From contig NZ_CP025085.1 of NCBI RefSeq assembly GCF_002847015.1, positions 4,712,001 through 4,776,000 on the forward strand: DNA of 64,000 bases, in the 5' to 3' direction. Position 1 is the stretch's first letter, and each line of letters begins with the position of its first letter. Made by a program: the position numbers and the translations under genes. Origin of the DNA: Prodigiosinella confusarubida. GTDB taxonomy: Bacteria > Pseudomonadota > Gammaproteobacteria > Enterobacterales > Enterobacteriaceae. Below are positions 19,590-28,368 of this stretch, piece after piece. The notes under the pieces are model-generated. The model searched no databases, was not told the DNA's origin, and saw only the letters and a program-made list of their open reading frames with translations.

Positions 19590-21122
19590 TTAACTGAAGC
19601 TGTTTTCGGCGTAGGGCAACAGCTCGCTGATTCGGTTGTTGGGCCAGGTCGGCAAGCGGGTCAGTACATCTCGCAACCAGATATACGGGTCGTGGCCGTT
19701 GAGTTTGGCGGTTTCCAGCAGACTCAGGATAGCCGCCATCCGTTGCCCAGCACGCAACGAACCGGCAAACATCCAATTCTTGCGCCCAAGAGCCACCGGA
19801 CGTATCACATTTTCACAGCGGTTGTTATCTATGGGTACTCGCCCGTCATCCAGATAGCGCAGTAAGGCCGGCCAGCGTTTCAGGATGTATTCCAACGCTT
19901 TGCGAAGCGCGGAGTTGGGCGCGGCCTGCGGCTGTTGCAACACCAGCCACTGATGGAAGACCTCCAGTCTAGGTTTCGCATAGCGCTGTCGCCATTGGCG
20001 TTTTTTATCCGCCGGACGCTGTTTGATTTTACGCTCAAGTTGGTACAACTCACGGATGCTGTCGAGGGCCAGTTTGGCCACCGGGCTTTTATTGATGGTA
20101 AACAGTTCAAAGAACTTTCGTCGGGCGTGCGCCCAACAGCCCGCGTCCAGGGCCTGGCCGCTGTCGAACAAGGCCTGGTAACCGGCGTAACCATCTACTA
20201 CCAGGGTACCGCGCCAACCATCAAGGATGTCGCGCGCATATTGACCACTGCGCCCCGGCTGACAGTCATACAGCACTATCGCCTGCTCGGCACTGTGGGT
20301 AGTCACATAGGCCCAGAGATAACCGCGTTGAGTTTTGCCTTTGCCAGGGTCGAGGATAGAGAGCGTGGTTTCATCGGCTTGCAGCACCGGATGTTGCAGC
20401 AGGTCGTGATGCAGGCGCTCGGCCAGCGGTTTGAGCGCCGCGCCCACGGCGCCGAACCAACCCGCCAGCGTACTGCGCGGGATATCAACACCGCTGCGTT
20501 GATAGATAACCTGTTGGCGATAGAGCGGCAGATGATCGAGGCATTTGGCGCTGACCACCTGCGCCAGCAACCCTGGGCCGGGCTGGCCTTTTTCTATCAG
20601 CTGTGCCGGCAGCGGAGCACTGACCACGGTATCGCAGTGTTCACAGCTGAACTGCGGGCGGATATGGCGATGCACGATAAAACGCGCCGGCACATACTCC
20701 AACCTTTCGCTGATTTCATCACGGATAAAGCGCAGGGCATGGCCACAGTCCGGGCAGCTATCGGATGCCGGGGCAAGGTGAATATCCTGGCGTGGTAGTT
20801 CCGGCGGCAGCGGTTGGCGTGTGGGCACGGCGGGTTTGTCGGCTTCAGGTTCGGGTAATAACGTGGCCAACTGTTGTTCAATATCGGCGGCATCAGCCGC
20901 GATATCTTCATCGAACAGTCCGCGCTGTTCACCCTGGAAGGCTTCGCTTTTACGCCCGAAGCGCCACTGGCGGGCATTTTTTAGCGCCTCTTCCAGTTGC
21001 TGGATATAGCACGTTTGTGTCTGGTTTCGCTGCGTCTGCTGCTCGAGGTCCGCGAGTAATTTCAACGCCAGAGCGCGCAGTTCATCGGGGTCTTTTGAGG
21101 TCAGCAAGGCATCGATATTCAT
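19590..21122 (-). CDS. tnpC: IS66 transposase TnpC
   Basis: 510-residue DDE transposase, full length for IS66. Residues about 1-60 form a leucine-zipper-like helix (LALKLLADLEQQTQRNQ). A zinc-finger region holds SCPDCGHALRF and SCEHCDTVV. The catalytic core follows with Asp in LQADETTLSILD, Asp in LVVDGYAGYQ and Glu in DNNRCENVIRP. The C-terminus reads LPYAENSFS. The reading frame is intact and all three acidic residues are present, so the protein may be active. Confidence 0.93.
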   Translation of the reverse strand: MNIDALLTSKDPDELRALALKLLADLEQQTQRNQTQTCYIQQLEEALKNARQWRFGRKSEAFQGEQRGLFDEDIAADAADIEQQLATLLPEPEADKPAVPTRQPLPPELPRQDIHLAPASDSCPDCGHALRFIRDEISERLEYVPARFIVHRHIRPQFSCEHCDTVVSAPLPAQLIEKGQPGPGLLAQVVSAKCLDHLPLYRQQVIYQRSGVDIPRSTLAGWFGAVGAALKPLAERLHHDLLQHPVLQADETTLSILDPGKGKTQRGYLWAYVTTHSAEQAIVLYDCQPGRSGQYARDILDGWRGTLVVDGYAGYQALFDSGQALDAGCWAHARRKFFELFTINKSPVAKLALDSIRELYQLERKIKQRPADKKRQWRQRYAKPRLEVFHQWLVLQQPQAAPNSALRKALEYILKRWPALLRYLDDGRVPIDNNRCENVIRPVALGRKNWMFAGSLRAGQRMAAILSLLETAKLNGHDPYIWLRDVLTRLPTWPNNRISELLPYAENSFS

Positions 21123-21188
21123 GCGACCATTTTATCAACGTGGCACCAGATTGTCATTGATAATCAATGTATTAAATACTATTTTTTG

Positions 21189-21524
21189 TTATTTCCAGCC
21201 GGTTAAATCCAGGCCATCCACCCGCTGCCAGTCAATGCCTTTCATCAACCAGTCTGCCTGCTCGGGTGACAGCAGCCAGGCGACATCACCTTGCCGGGGC
21301 CAGATAAAGTGGCCCTGATGAAGACGACGAAGACACAGCCAGACACCGTGCTTGTCCCAGCGCAGGACTTTGATACGCGAGCGTGCCTTGTTGCAGAAGA
21401 CAAAAGCGGCTTCCCCTTGCCAGGGTTGGTGCAGGTGGTCGGTAATATATTGCGTCAGGGTATCAATCCCCCGACGCATATCGACGGGCTCTCGCGCCAG
21501 CCAGATATGCTGCGGCGTTAGCAT
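21189..21524 (-). CDS. tnpB: IS66 accessory protein TnpB
   Basis: 111 aa from ATG 21524 (MLTPQHIWLAREPVDMRRG), the usual IS66 Orf2 start; the longer reading to 21569 is out of family. Conserved features seen are the MRRGIDTL segment, WQGEAAFVFCNKARSRIKVL and GVWLCLRRL. It is needed for IS66 transposition, but its biochemical role is not established. It overlaps the end of tnpA by seven bases, implying translational coupling. Confidence 0.92.
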   Translation of the reverse strand: MLTPQHIWLAREPVDMRRGIDTLTQYITDHLHQPWQGEAAFVFCNKARSRIKVLRWDKHGVWLCLRRLHQGHFIWPRQGDVAWLLSPEQADWLMKGIDWQRVDGLDLTGWK

Positions 21525-21820
21525 AGGGACAAGGCCTGCATCACGGTCCGCAACTGAGCGGGAAGGCACCTGACCGAACAGCCGTTGGGGAGGTTGAGCG
21601 TCACGGTGTCGGCGTCATTATTCTCAGGCAGAACCCGGCGAGCTGGAATGAAGGCGGCGGGAACGGTCACGGTAGCGTCATTGCGATGATGTCTGAGCCA
21701 ATAATAAAAGGTGGCAGGGTTCAAATCGTGTTGCTGACAATAGTGCTGTTTGGTTAATCCACTCTGTTGCCAGGCATCGAGATGCTGTTGTCGCTCACTG
21801 TGAGAATACCGTTTTGCCAT
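21518..21820 (-). CDS. tnpA: IS66 accessory protein TnpA
   Basis: 100-residue helix-turn-helix protein of the IS66 Orf1 type. The segment SERQQHLDAWQQSGLTKQHY is followed by DLNPATFYYWLRHHR, the usual DNA-binding half. It is the first gene of the element, and GGAGG lies before its ATG. Confidence 0.9.
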   Translation of the reverse strand: MAKRYSHSERQQHLDAWQQSGLTKQHYCQQHDLNPATFYYWLRHHRNDATVTVPAAFIPARRVLPENNDADTVTLNLPNGCSVRCLPAQLRTVMQALSLC

Positions 21821-21905
21821 ATTTCACCTCCGATTCGTTGTATTGAATGAGGGAAGCATGTGGCAGCAGAGTTTTGTTAACAATACGAGTTCGCCGGACG
21901 CTTAC

Positions 21906-21989
21906 AGGATAAAGCCCTTTACGACGACAATATTCGCCTAATTCGGCTTCACTGAGTGTGGCGGTTTCAACAATGACCCAACAGGCCAT
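21906..21989 (-). pseudogene. Truncated IS3-type orfA fragment interrupted by IS66
   Basis: On the minus strand these codons read VETATLSEAELGEYCRRKGL, then YP, a motif typical of IS3-group OrfA proteins. The frame then runs straight into the IS66 terminal repeat at 21905. The rest of orfA is not found on the other side of the IS66. Confidence 0.7.
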
Positions 21990-22219
21990 GGCGTTAATGA
22001 AGCCAGAGAGTACGGATATTCATCAGGGCTCACGAAGCCGGATATATGCGTGTGACTACGTTGTCAGAAAAATCAGCCCATGCTTGCACTGGGTCGGTGT
22101 CCATATAAGCTATTTGGCTTACCAGGAACTGACAACTTCGTTGACACTTACTGGACTGAATTTAATCGGTATTGATACCAAAATAATATATTGTATTTAA
22201 AACGCCAGAATTAAGAAGT

Positions 22220-22257
22220 AAATAGCCGTCTCTACAACTCAAATTAGGCGGCTATTT
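22220..22257 (-). terminator. Hairpin after the rfb decoration operon
   Basis: AAATAGCCG and CGGCTATTT form a perfect 9-bp stem with a 20-base loop, just beyond the GT-C stop codon. It is a candidate terminator for the minus-strand operon; the long loop makes it weak. The remaining 21990-22219 shows no recognisable gene. Confidence 0.4.
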
Positions 22258-22269
22258 GTTTGACTAATT

Positions 22270-24231
22270 CTAGTCCTCAGCCTTTATTTCAAAAGAAATG
22301 AGACCAATACCAAGTTTTCTTTGATCATCTGATAATCCCAATTCTCGAGGAGATACAGGATTAGATATGTCTATAGTGATGTCAACTCTATCCTTTTGAC
22401 AGGTATCTGAAGGTATGGGAAATGATAGGTTTGTTGGTTTACCTAAAATATCGCCTTGCCACAGTTTATACCCATTAGCAGAAAATTTCACATGCTGAGT
22501 AGAAAAAGACTGAATAGTTAGTGAAAGAATAAAATTTTTACTTTCGGAGAAAAATTGTCCATTGTCACAGGGAATATATAAACTTGCAATATTATCTTTA
22601 GACCAAACACCCCAATTTTCCCTATGCCACCAGCCAATTCCCAAGATAAAGCCACCATCACCAGCCACACCACTACTATATTTTTTTGGAAGGACTTTTA
22701 TTATTGTTTTTTTAATATCTTCTTTACTTAAGTTTATGTATTCGCCATATGAAGTTTCTTTAGATGCATTCTTCACTATCGCATTAATTTTACTCTGATC
22801 AAAATGACAATTATCAGGAAAAATAACATCATTCCCATTGTGGGTAGGTGATATAAGCACTTTTCTGCAGTCAGGACCAACAATCCCTAAATATGATTTA
22901 TCATGTATGCTTTCACCATAGCCAGAATATCTTTCCTGAAAAACTTCTACTGGAGGGTTATATAACCATGGCAATCTTTTTTGTATCAAGAATGAAATAG
23001 CTGATGGTGTGATATAACTCTCCCCTTTACGGGGATCATTCTTTTTAAATGTAAAAATTGACGTCATTATAATTAGAGTAATTATTATATAAAATAAACT
23101 ACTACGCAAAACAACATTTTTCGAAATAAACATAAAAATTGGAAAGGCTAATGGTAGATACCATAATGCATATCGGGCCAACCCAGGAGTGCCACCAGAA
23201 TTTATGTTTGTCGTCGATGAATTTACGTAGAAGTTAATAGCAAGATAAAGCATTAAAAATAAAGTTATCCGCCCATCAAAATATAGGCATTCTCTATTTC
23301 TTTTCCTACACAGCAGAAATGCCGCCAATATAATAGAGAGAATACCCAATGGCCAATTAGGAATTAATCCTAAGTCAGGATCTAAAATCCATATATAGAA
23401 TATAGATAAGTTCTTACCTAATGAAGCTCCGCTAGTAAGTAATTCAGGTGTAATTACCCCAAATCGCAAGAAATAATAAACAGGATGTACTAGCACAAAG
23501 AGAGCAGTAGCTACAAACATGATAACTTCAGTTAATAAATATTTATCTTTTCTTTGCAGAATGACTCTATAGCAGAAGGGAATAAATGCAATTAATGCGA
23601 AACTTGGATTTTGAGCCGATGCGATGGCAAATACTAATGCAGATGGAAGATATTTTTTTGCATATATAAATATTATACCTGACAGTGCCAAACAGTAAGT
23701 ATATAGTTCTGTATGAACCTTATCAGTGAACCAGAGTACAGGAGAAACGAAGGTCATCAAAACAACGATAAAAACACCTTGCCATTTATAGTATCGGTAA
23801 GCAATAGACATTGTCATGAAAACCAAAAGAAAATGAAGTTCTAGGAAAGCTCCATGTATAGATATATTAATTCCCAGTAATGATGTAAATTTTGCACATA
23901 TAAAAGCCAGAAAGCTATAAAACCAAAAATGATTAAAGTCAGCAGTACTTCCTGCGATTAAAGCAGGAAAGGACCTTTCAAGGGTATCACGAGGAACTAA
24001 ACTTATTATCTCATGAGAGGAAATTAAGTGCCCATATGCGTCATAGGCTGAAGATGTCATCCAGGGACGGAATACAGTATCCCATGCATAAAAAAGAGCA
24101 TAATACTCTGATCCATCGCCTACACGTATTGGTGTAAAACGGCCAACAATTAAGAAAAAGATGAGCAACCCTAAACCTATATAAAAGTAATGCCTTATTT
24201 TATTAACATCTACTTGATTAAAATCCGTCAT
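22270..24231 (-). CDS. GT-C-type membrane glycosyltransferase with C-terminal beta domain
   Basis: 653-residue integral membrane protein. About ten to twelve hydrophobic helices fill residues 15-410. The first periplasmic loop contains VGDGSEYYALFYAW, with acidic residues after TM1 as in GT-C enzymes. The C-terminal part (about 500-653) is soluble, with WWHRENWGVWS followed by a beta-rich stretch, resembling the DUF7024-type or carbohydrate-binding domain found after GT-C folds. It is the last gene of the decoration operon and overlaps the FAD enzyme gene by four bases. By analogy with GtrC it should transfer a lipid-linked sugar to the O-polysaccharide in the periplasm; the sugar is inferred to be the CDP-derived 6-deoxyhexose. 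AT-rich codon use suggests foreign origin. Confidence 0.72.
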   Translation of the reverse strand: MTDFNQVDVNKIRHYFYIGLGLLIFFLIVGRFTPIRVGDGSEYYALFYAWDTVFRPWMTSSAYDAYGHLISSHEIISLVPRDTLERSFPALIAGSTADFNHFWFYSFLAFICAKFTSLLGINISIHGAFLELHFLLVFMTMSIAYRYYKWQGVFIVVLMTFVSPVLWFTDKVHTELYTYCLALSGIIFIYAKKYLPSALVFAIASAQNPSFALIAFIPFCYRVILQRKDKYLLTEVIMFVATALFVLVHPVYYFLRFGVITPELLTSGASLGKNLSIFYIWILDPDLGLIPNWPLGILSIILAAFLLCRKRNRECLYFDGRITLFLMLYLAINFYVNSSTTNINSGGTPGLARYALWYLPLAFPIFMFISKNVVLRSSLFYIIITLIIMTSIFTFKKNDPRKGESYITPSAISFLIQKRLPWLYNPPVEVFQERYSGYGESIHDKSYLGIVGPDCRKVLISPTHNGNDVIFPDNCHFDQSKINAIVKNASKETSYGEYINLSKEDIKKTIIKVLPKKYSSGVAGDGGFILGIGWWHRENWGVWSKDNIASLYIPCDNGQFFSESKNFILSLTIQSFSTQHVKFSANGYKLWQGDILGKPTNLSFPIPSDTCQKDRVDITIDISNPVSPRELGLSDDQRKLGIGLISFEIKAED

Positions 24232-25553
24232 TTAGCTTGTCTCTCCAAAATATTCTTAGCGATTCGTCTACCTTCACGAATAGCATAATTAGTGCCTCTA
24301 TCCTCCGGATAAATCTGTGCCATTGTCGATATAAAAGCATTTTTAAATGGTGTATCCCGTTCCGGAATATAGCTCGAGTAATCTCGTTCTGTGACCGGTT
24401 GTGCGTATTCGGAGCGCCAGACTTTATATTCAACAATCCAAGACCCATCGATTTTCGGGAACATGCGTTTTAAATGCCTCATAGCAAAATCGAAATATTC
24501 ATCATCGGAATACAGCCAAACAGGATCTTCAACAGCAAGGTAACGAGAAAGATACGCAATATGCGTACCCTTGTAATTGTCTGGTGAATCGAAGTTGGTA
24601 TGTTCAATCACACCAACAAAGGGGAAACCCGGGTCGTTCACGTTCAACCAATAAGTTCCCGATAAGCTGTGCTTCAATCTGAGAACCAGGCACATATTTC
24701 CTAGATACTTTACTCGGCGCAAACTTGCGATCCATTTTGGATCAGTGGAGTCCTTCAAGATATCTGCAATGATTGGGAACGATGGTGTAAATAAATATTT
24801 ATCACCTTCGATACCCCCTTTATCCGTCAGGATCGAGATAATTGCATCTCCGCTTGTGTTAGTGTTAACCCCTGTTACACGATGCCCAAGACTAACTTCG
24901 CCTCCATTTATCCTGATCGCCTCGACAAGTGTTTCTGCAAGCCTGCCAAATCCGCCTTTAAAATAGGCTAACTCCTCTCCGCCCTTGTCATTTCTGGTAC
25001 TACCGCGAAGAACTAGTTTTTTCCACATCCATACTGCATTTACTGTCTCTGAATAGATTGAAAATTTTGACTCAATTAAAGGTTCCCAAACAATTTTATA
25101 TACAGCCTTACCACATAAAGGCTCTAACCATTCGCGGATACTAAGGTGCTCAATTGTTTTCCAATCTTTAATACGACGAACCTGGAATACGAGAAGGCCG
25201 AGTCTGATTCGATCAATTAGCGATAATGCTTTGAAACGTAATAAATCTAGCGGTGTTGAAAGTTTCCACATACGACCATTAAAATACATGCCTGTCCGGG
25301 TTGGTAGTAGAATAATGTCGCCTTCCATCCCCAGTTCTTTTACTAACTCAGGTACATAAACATCATTGTTAAACCAATGATGATAAAATTTCTCAAGCTT
25401 AACACCATCAGCGAATTCAAAAGTACCAGCTAAACCACCTGGGGTACTATCAGCTTCAATGACTTTCACTTTTTTACCCTGCTTTGCCAATACATAGGCT
25501 GCAGTTAGGCCAGTAAAGCCAGCACCAACAATAACGACATCGTAATTATCCAT
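24228..25553 (-). CDS. FAD-dependent oxidoreductase/mutase-like protein (amine-oxidase fold)
   Basis: 441 aa. The N-terminus DVVIVGAGFTGLTAAYVLA is a classic GxGxxG FAD-binding motif, followed by KVKVIEADSTPGGLAGTF. LEKFYHHWFNNDVYVPELV then resembles UDP-galactopyranose mutase and protoporphyrinogen-oxidase-like proteins of polysaccharide loci. The C-terminal FAD contact is probably IYPEDRGTNYAIREGRRIA. It is cytoplasmic, with no transmembrane segment. It may oxidise, epimerise or ring-contract a sugar carried on a lipid or nucleotide; which of these cannot be decided. It lies between the flippase-like gene and the GT-C gene. Confidence 0.75.
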   Translation of the reverse strand: MDNYDVVIVGAGFTGLTAAYVLAKQGKKVKVIEADSTPGGLAGTFEFADGVKLEKFYHHWFNNDVYVPELVKELGMEGDIILLPTRTGMYFNGRMWKLSTPLDLLRFKALSLIDRIRLGLLVFQVRRIKDWKTIEHLSIREWLEPLCGKAVYKIVWEPLIESKFSIYSETVNAVWMWKKLVLRGSTRNDKGGEELAYFKGGFGRLAETLVEAIRINGGEVSLGHRVTGVNTNTSGDAIISILTDKGGIEGDKYLFTPSFPIIADILKDSTDPKWIASLRRVKYLGNMCLVLRLKHSLSGTYWLNVNDPGFPFVGVIEHTNFDSPDNYKGTHIAYLSRYLAVEDPVWLYSDDEYFDFAMRHLKRMFPKIDGSWIVEYKVWRSEYAQPVTERDYSSYIPERDTPFKNAFISTMAQIYPEDRGTNYAIREGRRIAKNILERQAK

Positions 25554-25579
25554 AATTGTTACTCAATTTTTATATAAAT

Positions 25580-26596
25580 TTATGAAGCAGGTCTTGAGTG
25601 AAGAGACCTGAATAATTCAGGCTTCATTAAAATCGCAATTGCACCAGCCAATGTCGTTGGTAACCATAATGCCAAATGGGATAAAATTGCATAACTCCCC
25701 GCTTGGGTGGCAGTACCACCGAGCATCGATACTGCAGCGAAAGCAGCTAAATGGAAAGGCCCCACATAACCAGGTGATGATGGTACTAAGGTTGAAAGTG
25801 TAGCTATTGACATAACAACCACAGCTACAGCTGGCGTTGCATCGAAATCGAATCCAACTAATAAGAAGTAAAATAGACCGGATTCGCCAACCCAGACAAA
25901 CATAGAAATGATTATTATAGAAAATAATACTTTTGGCCGTGACATAACCTCAAAGCTGGATAATAGGCCACTAGCCACTACTAATAGCTTATATATACGA
26001 TCAGGACCTTTAGAAGATGCTCTTCTGCTGGCTATATGATTAATATACTTGGCTAGAGACCCGCTAAAGAGAAACCCAAAAATGAGGGCCGTTCCACCCA
26101 CAACAGCCATTGTGACTGCAGATTCCGCGATTAGTGGTGGAAGATGAGTCCCACTTAATGTTAACAAGCCAATTGCCAAGCACCCCAATAGTGTCATCAG
26201 GTCAATTAACCGTTCCATAATCAGACTCGTGGTTGCTATTGTTTTACTTATTCCCATTACTGACGGGAAAACAAATGCGCGAACTACATCACCAAGACGC
26301 AATGGCAGTACGTTATTTAGTGCAATAGAGCCAAGAAATGGTGCTGCGCAAATGCGCCATTTTATATTAGTTCCTGTTGCACTCAGCATCATTGCCCAAC
26401 GAAATATTCTCAGAGAATAGCCTAGGGTAAGAGAAGCTATTCCCATAGTCAGGTATTCCCATTGAAAACTTTCCAGTGCAGAAATAACTTCCGCAATATT
26501 GATCTGACGAACAATAATTACCAAACACAGAACCGTAATCGTAGGTCCAATAAGGTATTTAGCCCAATTACGTTTCTTGTTATTTTCAGTCATCAT
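25580..26596 (-). CDS. LPG-synthase-TM/UPF0104 family membrane protein, putative lipid-linked sugar flippase
   Basis: About 338 aa with eight hydrophobic helices, starting at YLIGPTITVLCLVIIV. RIFRWAMMLSATGTNIKW and APFLGSIALNNVLPLRLGD are the hallmark of the lysylphosphatidylglycerol synthase transmembrane family (GxxxNxxLPxRxGD). PSSPGYVGPFHLAAF is the second conserved loop. ATG 26596 overlaps the rfbF stop codon (TAATG), so the shorter start is chosen. Members of this family occur beside GtrB-like enzymes, and a flippase or lipid-sugar transfer role has been proposed; that is inference here. Confidence 0.75.
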   Translation of the reverse strand: MMTENNKKRNWAKYLIGPTITVLCLVIIVRQINIAEVISALESFQWEYLTMGIASLTLGYSLRIFRWAMMLSATGTNIKWRICAAPFLGSIALNNVLPLRLGDVVRAFVFPSVMGISKTIATTSLIMERLIDLMTLLGCLAIGLLTLSGTHLPPLIAESAVTMAVVGGTALIFGFLFSGSLAKYINHIASRRASSKGPDRIYKLLVVASGLLSSFEVMSRPKVLFSIIIISMFVWVGESGLFYFLLVGFDFDATPAVAVVVMSIATLSTLVPSSPGYVGPFHLAAFAAVSMLGGTATQAGSYAILSHLALWLPTTLAGAIAILMKPELFRSLHSRPAS

Positions 26597-27372
26597 TAAG
26601 AATTCCACACTTGCCATGGGGCGTTACCTTGACGCCATAAATACTCAAGCTCCCGTTTGTCACGGAGGGTGTCACAAGGTTGCCAGAAACCGGAATGCAA
26701 GAAAGCCGCTAGTTGATTATCTCTAGCCAAGTTAACTAGAGGGGCTCGTTCCCATGATGTTGCATCACCTTCAATATAATTAATCACCGAAGGTTCGAGG
26801 ATAAAGAAGCCGCCATTAATCCAACCAATTTCATCACTTGGCTTTTCTTCAAAACTCGTCACATGATGGTCTGAATTCAGGTTTAAAACACCAAAACGAC
26901 CCGGAGGCTGGACAGCCGCTACTGTCGCAAGTTTGCCATGGCGTTTATGGAATGCGATTTCTGCTGTAATATCGATATCGGATAAACCATCACCATAGGT
27001 TAAACAAAAAGTTTCGTCACCCAGATATTTTGCAACGCGTTTCAAGCGGCCACCGGTCAGAGTATCTGGACCTGTATCTATCAGGACAATATTCCAGTCT
27101 TCTGATTGGCTATTCAATATCTGGTGTTCACCTGTGCCAAGGTTAATACGCATATCAGCCAAATGATGATGGTAGTTAAAAAAGAACTCTTTTATAACGT
27201 AGCCTTTGTAACCCAGACATATAATGAAATCGTTAATACCATGATGAGCATAGGTTTTCATGATATGCCAGAGCAATGGATGCCCCCCAATATCTACCAT
27301 AGGTTTTGGTTTAGTATCTGATTCTTCTGCGATACGAGTACCTAAACCGCCAGCTAAAATAACCGCTTTCAT
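26596..27372 (-). CDS. rfbF: Glucose-1-phosphate cytidylyltransferase
   Basis: 258 aa, the usual length. The N-terminal VILAGGLGTRIAEESDTKPK is the pyrophosphorylase signature of RfbF, and MVDIGGHPLLWHIMK with YGDGLSDIDI (metal/nucleotide site) follows. It makes CDP-D-glucose from glucose-1-phosphate and CTP. Together with RfbG it supplies CDP-4-keto-6-deoxyglucose. It is translationally coupled to the downstream membrane gene. Confidence 0.93.
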   Translation of the reverse strand: MKAVILAGGLGTRIAEESDTKPKPMVDIGGHPLLWHIMKTYAHHGINDFIICLGYKGYVIKEFFFNYHHHLADMRINLGTGEHQILNSQSEDWNIVLIDTGPDTLTGGRLKRVAKYLGDETFCLTYGDGLSDIDITAEIAFHKRHGKLATVAAVQPPGRFGVLNLNSDHHVTSFEEKPSDEIGWINGGFFILEPSVINYIEGDATSWERAPLVNLARDNQLAAFLHSGFWQPCDTLRDKRELEYLWRQGNAPWQVWNS

Positions 27373-27384
27373 GTAATTACCTAT

Positions 27385-28368
27385 TTAAAATTTTAGTTCA
27401 GATTGAGGTAAATTAAGACTTTTCTCAATCGTTGCAATGGGTTCAGCTCTGAGTAACAAATATATACGCAAAATGTACTCACCTATTATTCCCAACAGAA
27501 ATGAATTAAGCCCGATACCAAATAATACAAGTATATGAATACTGGCAAGTCCACGAGGTAGCTCAGGGTTGAATAAACGTAAGGCTACATAATACAGAGC
27601 CCCTAACAAACTAATAGCCAAGATAATAGAACCGAGAAATGATGCAGCGCGAAGTGGAACGGTGGAGTGGTTAAATACTGCAGTTAATCCTAAGCGGACT
27701 AATTGTGATATATTAAACTTACTTTCACCAGAGATTCGTGGTTCTCGTTCATAGGCAATCCCGGTTTGGTTGAAACCTAGCCCAGCAATCATTCCTCTCA
27801 GATAAGGACTATAAGTCTTTATCTTACATAAAGCATTAATTACCTTTCGATCAACTAAACGAAAATCACCAACATCTCTTGGGATTGGATGATCACTGAC
27901 TTTGTCAATTAACCAATAACCTAGCTTACGGAAACCATTCATTAACCATCCCTCAGGGCGTTTTTCCCTGATACCATAAACAACATGATAACCTTGTTTC
28001 CATAATTCGAAAAAAGACTCCAGCATTTCTGGTGGATCTTGTAAGTCGGCATCAATTTGCATTACAGCATCACCTTTAGTGTGCATATAGTTTGCAAGAA
28101 TTGAGCGTTGGAACCCATAGTTCTTAGAAAAACCGATAGCTTTTACTCGAGGATCTTTCGCTGCAAGTTCGCTTAACAGTTCCCATGTCTTATCATCAGA
28201 ATGATTATCAGAAAACACGAACTCAAGGTCACATTTCTCGCTCATTTTATCAGCGATGTCACATAACCTTGAATATAAGGCTGGAAGGCTTTCTGCTTCA
28301 TTAAGAACAGGAATTGAAATAGAAATCAGTGGTTTTTTATCAGAAAAATTATTTTCTTCCTCTGTCAT
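27385..28368 (-). CDS. GtrB-like polyprenyl-phosphate glycosyltransferase (GT2)
   Basis: 327 aa. GT-A domain: SISIPVLNEAESLPALYSRL, SDNHSDDKTWELL, MQIDADLQDPPEML (DxD region) and the FRLVDRKVI segment. Two C-terminal transmembrane helices span residues about 235-305, ending in GIIGEYILRIYLLLRAEP. This is the architecture of GtrB and ArnC, which move a sugar from a nucleotide to undecaprenyl phosphate on the cytoplasmic face. The donor is inferred to be the CDP-sugar made by its neighbours. It overlaps the preceding gene by four bases. Confidence 0.85.
   Translation of the reverse strand: MTEEENNFSDKKPLISISIPVLNEAESLPALYSRLCDIADKMSEKCDLEFVFSDNHSDDKTWELLSELAAKDPRVKAIGFSKNYGFQRSILANYMHTKGDAVMQIDADLQDPPEMLESFFELWKQGYHVVYGIREKRPEGWLMNGFRKLGYWLIDKVSDHPIPRDVGDFRLVDRKVINALCKIKTYSPYLRGMIAGLGFNQTGIAYEREPRISGESKFNISQLVRLGLTAVFNHSTVPLRAASFLGSIILAISLLGALYYVALRLFNPELPRGLASIHILVLFGIGLNSFLLGIIGEYILRIYLLLRAEPIATIEKSLNLPQSELKF

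Larger units (their letters stand above)
19532..21905 (-). mobile_element. IS66-family insertion sequence, complete
   Basis: 2374 bp with imperfect terminal inverted repeats: the left end begins GTAACCGAACGGCGAAGTCG, and the right end read inward begins GTAAGCGTCCGGCGAACTCG (16 of 20 identical). It carries the three standard genes tnpA, tnpB and tnpC on the minus strand. The flanking 8-mers (AAGAAAAC on the left, AGGATAAA on the right) do not match, so the 8-bp target duplication expected for IS66 is absent. The left flank is an older IS66 end and the right flank an IS3 orfA fragment. Confidence 0.9.

Noticed and set aside
19935..20798. 287-codon plus ORF inside the IS66 element
   Set aside because: It is antisense to tnpC, which has complete DDE motifs.
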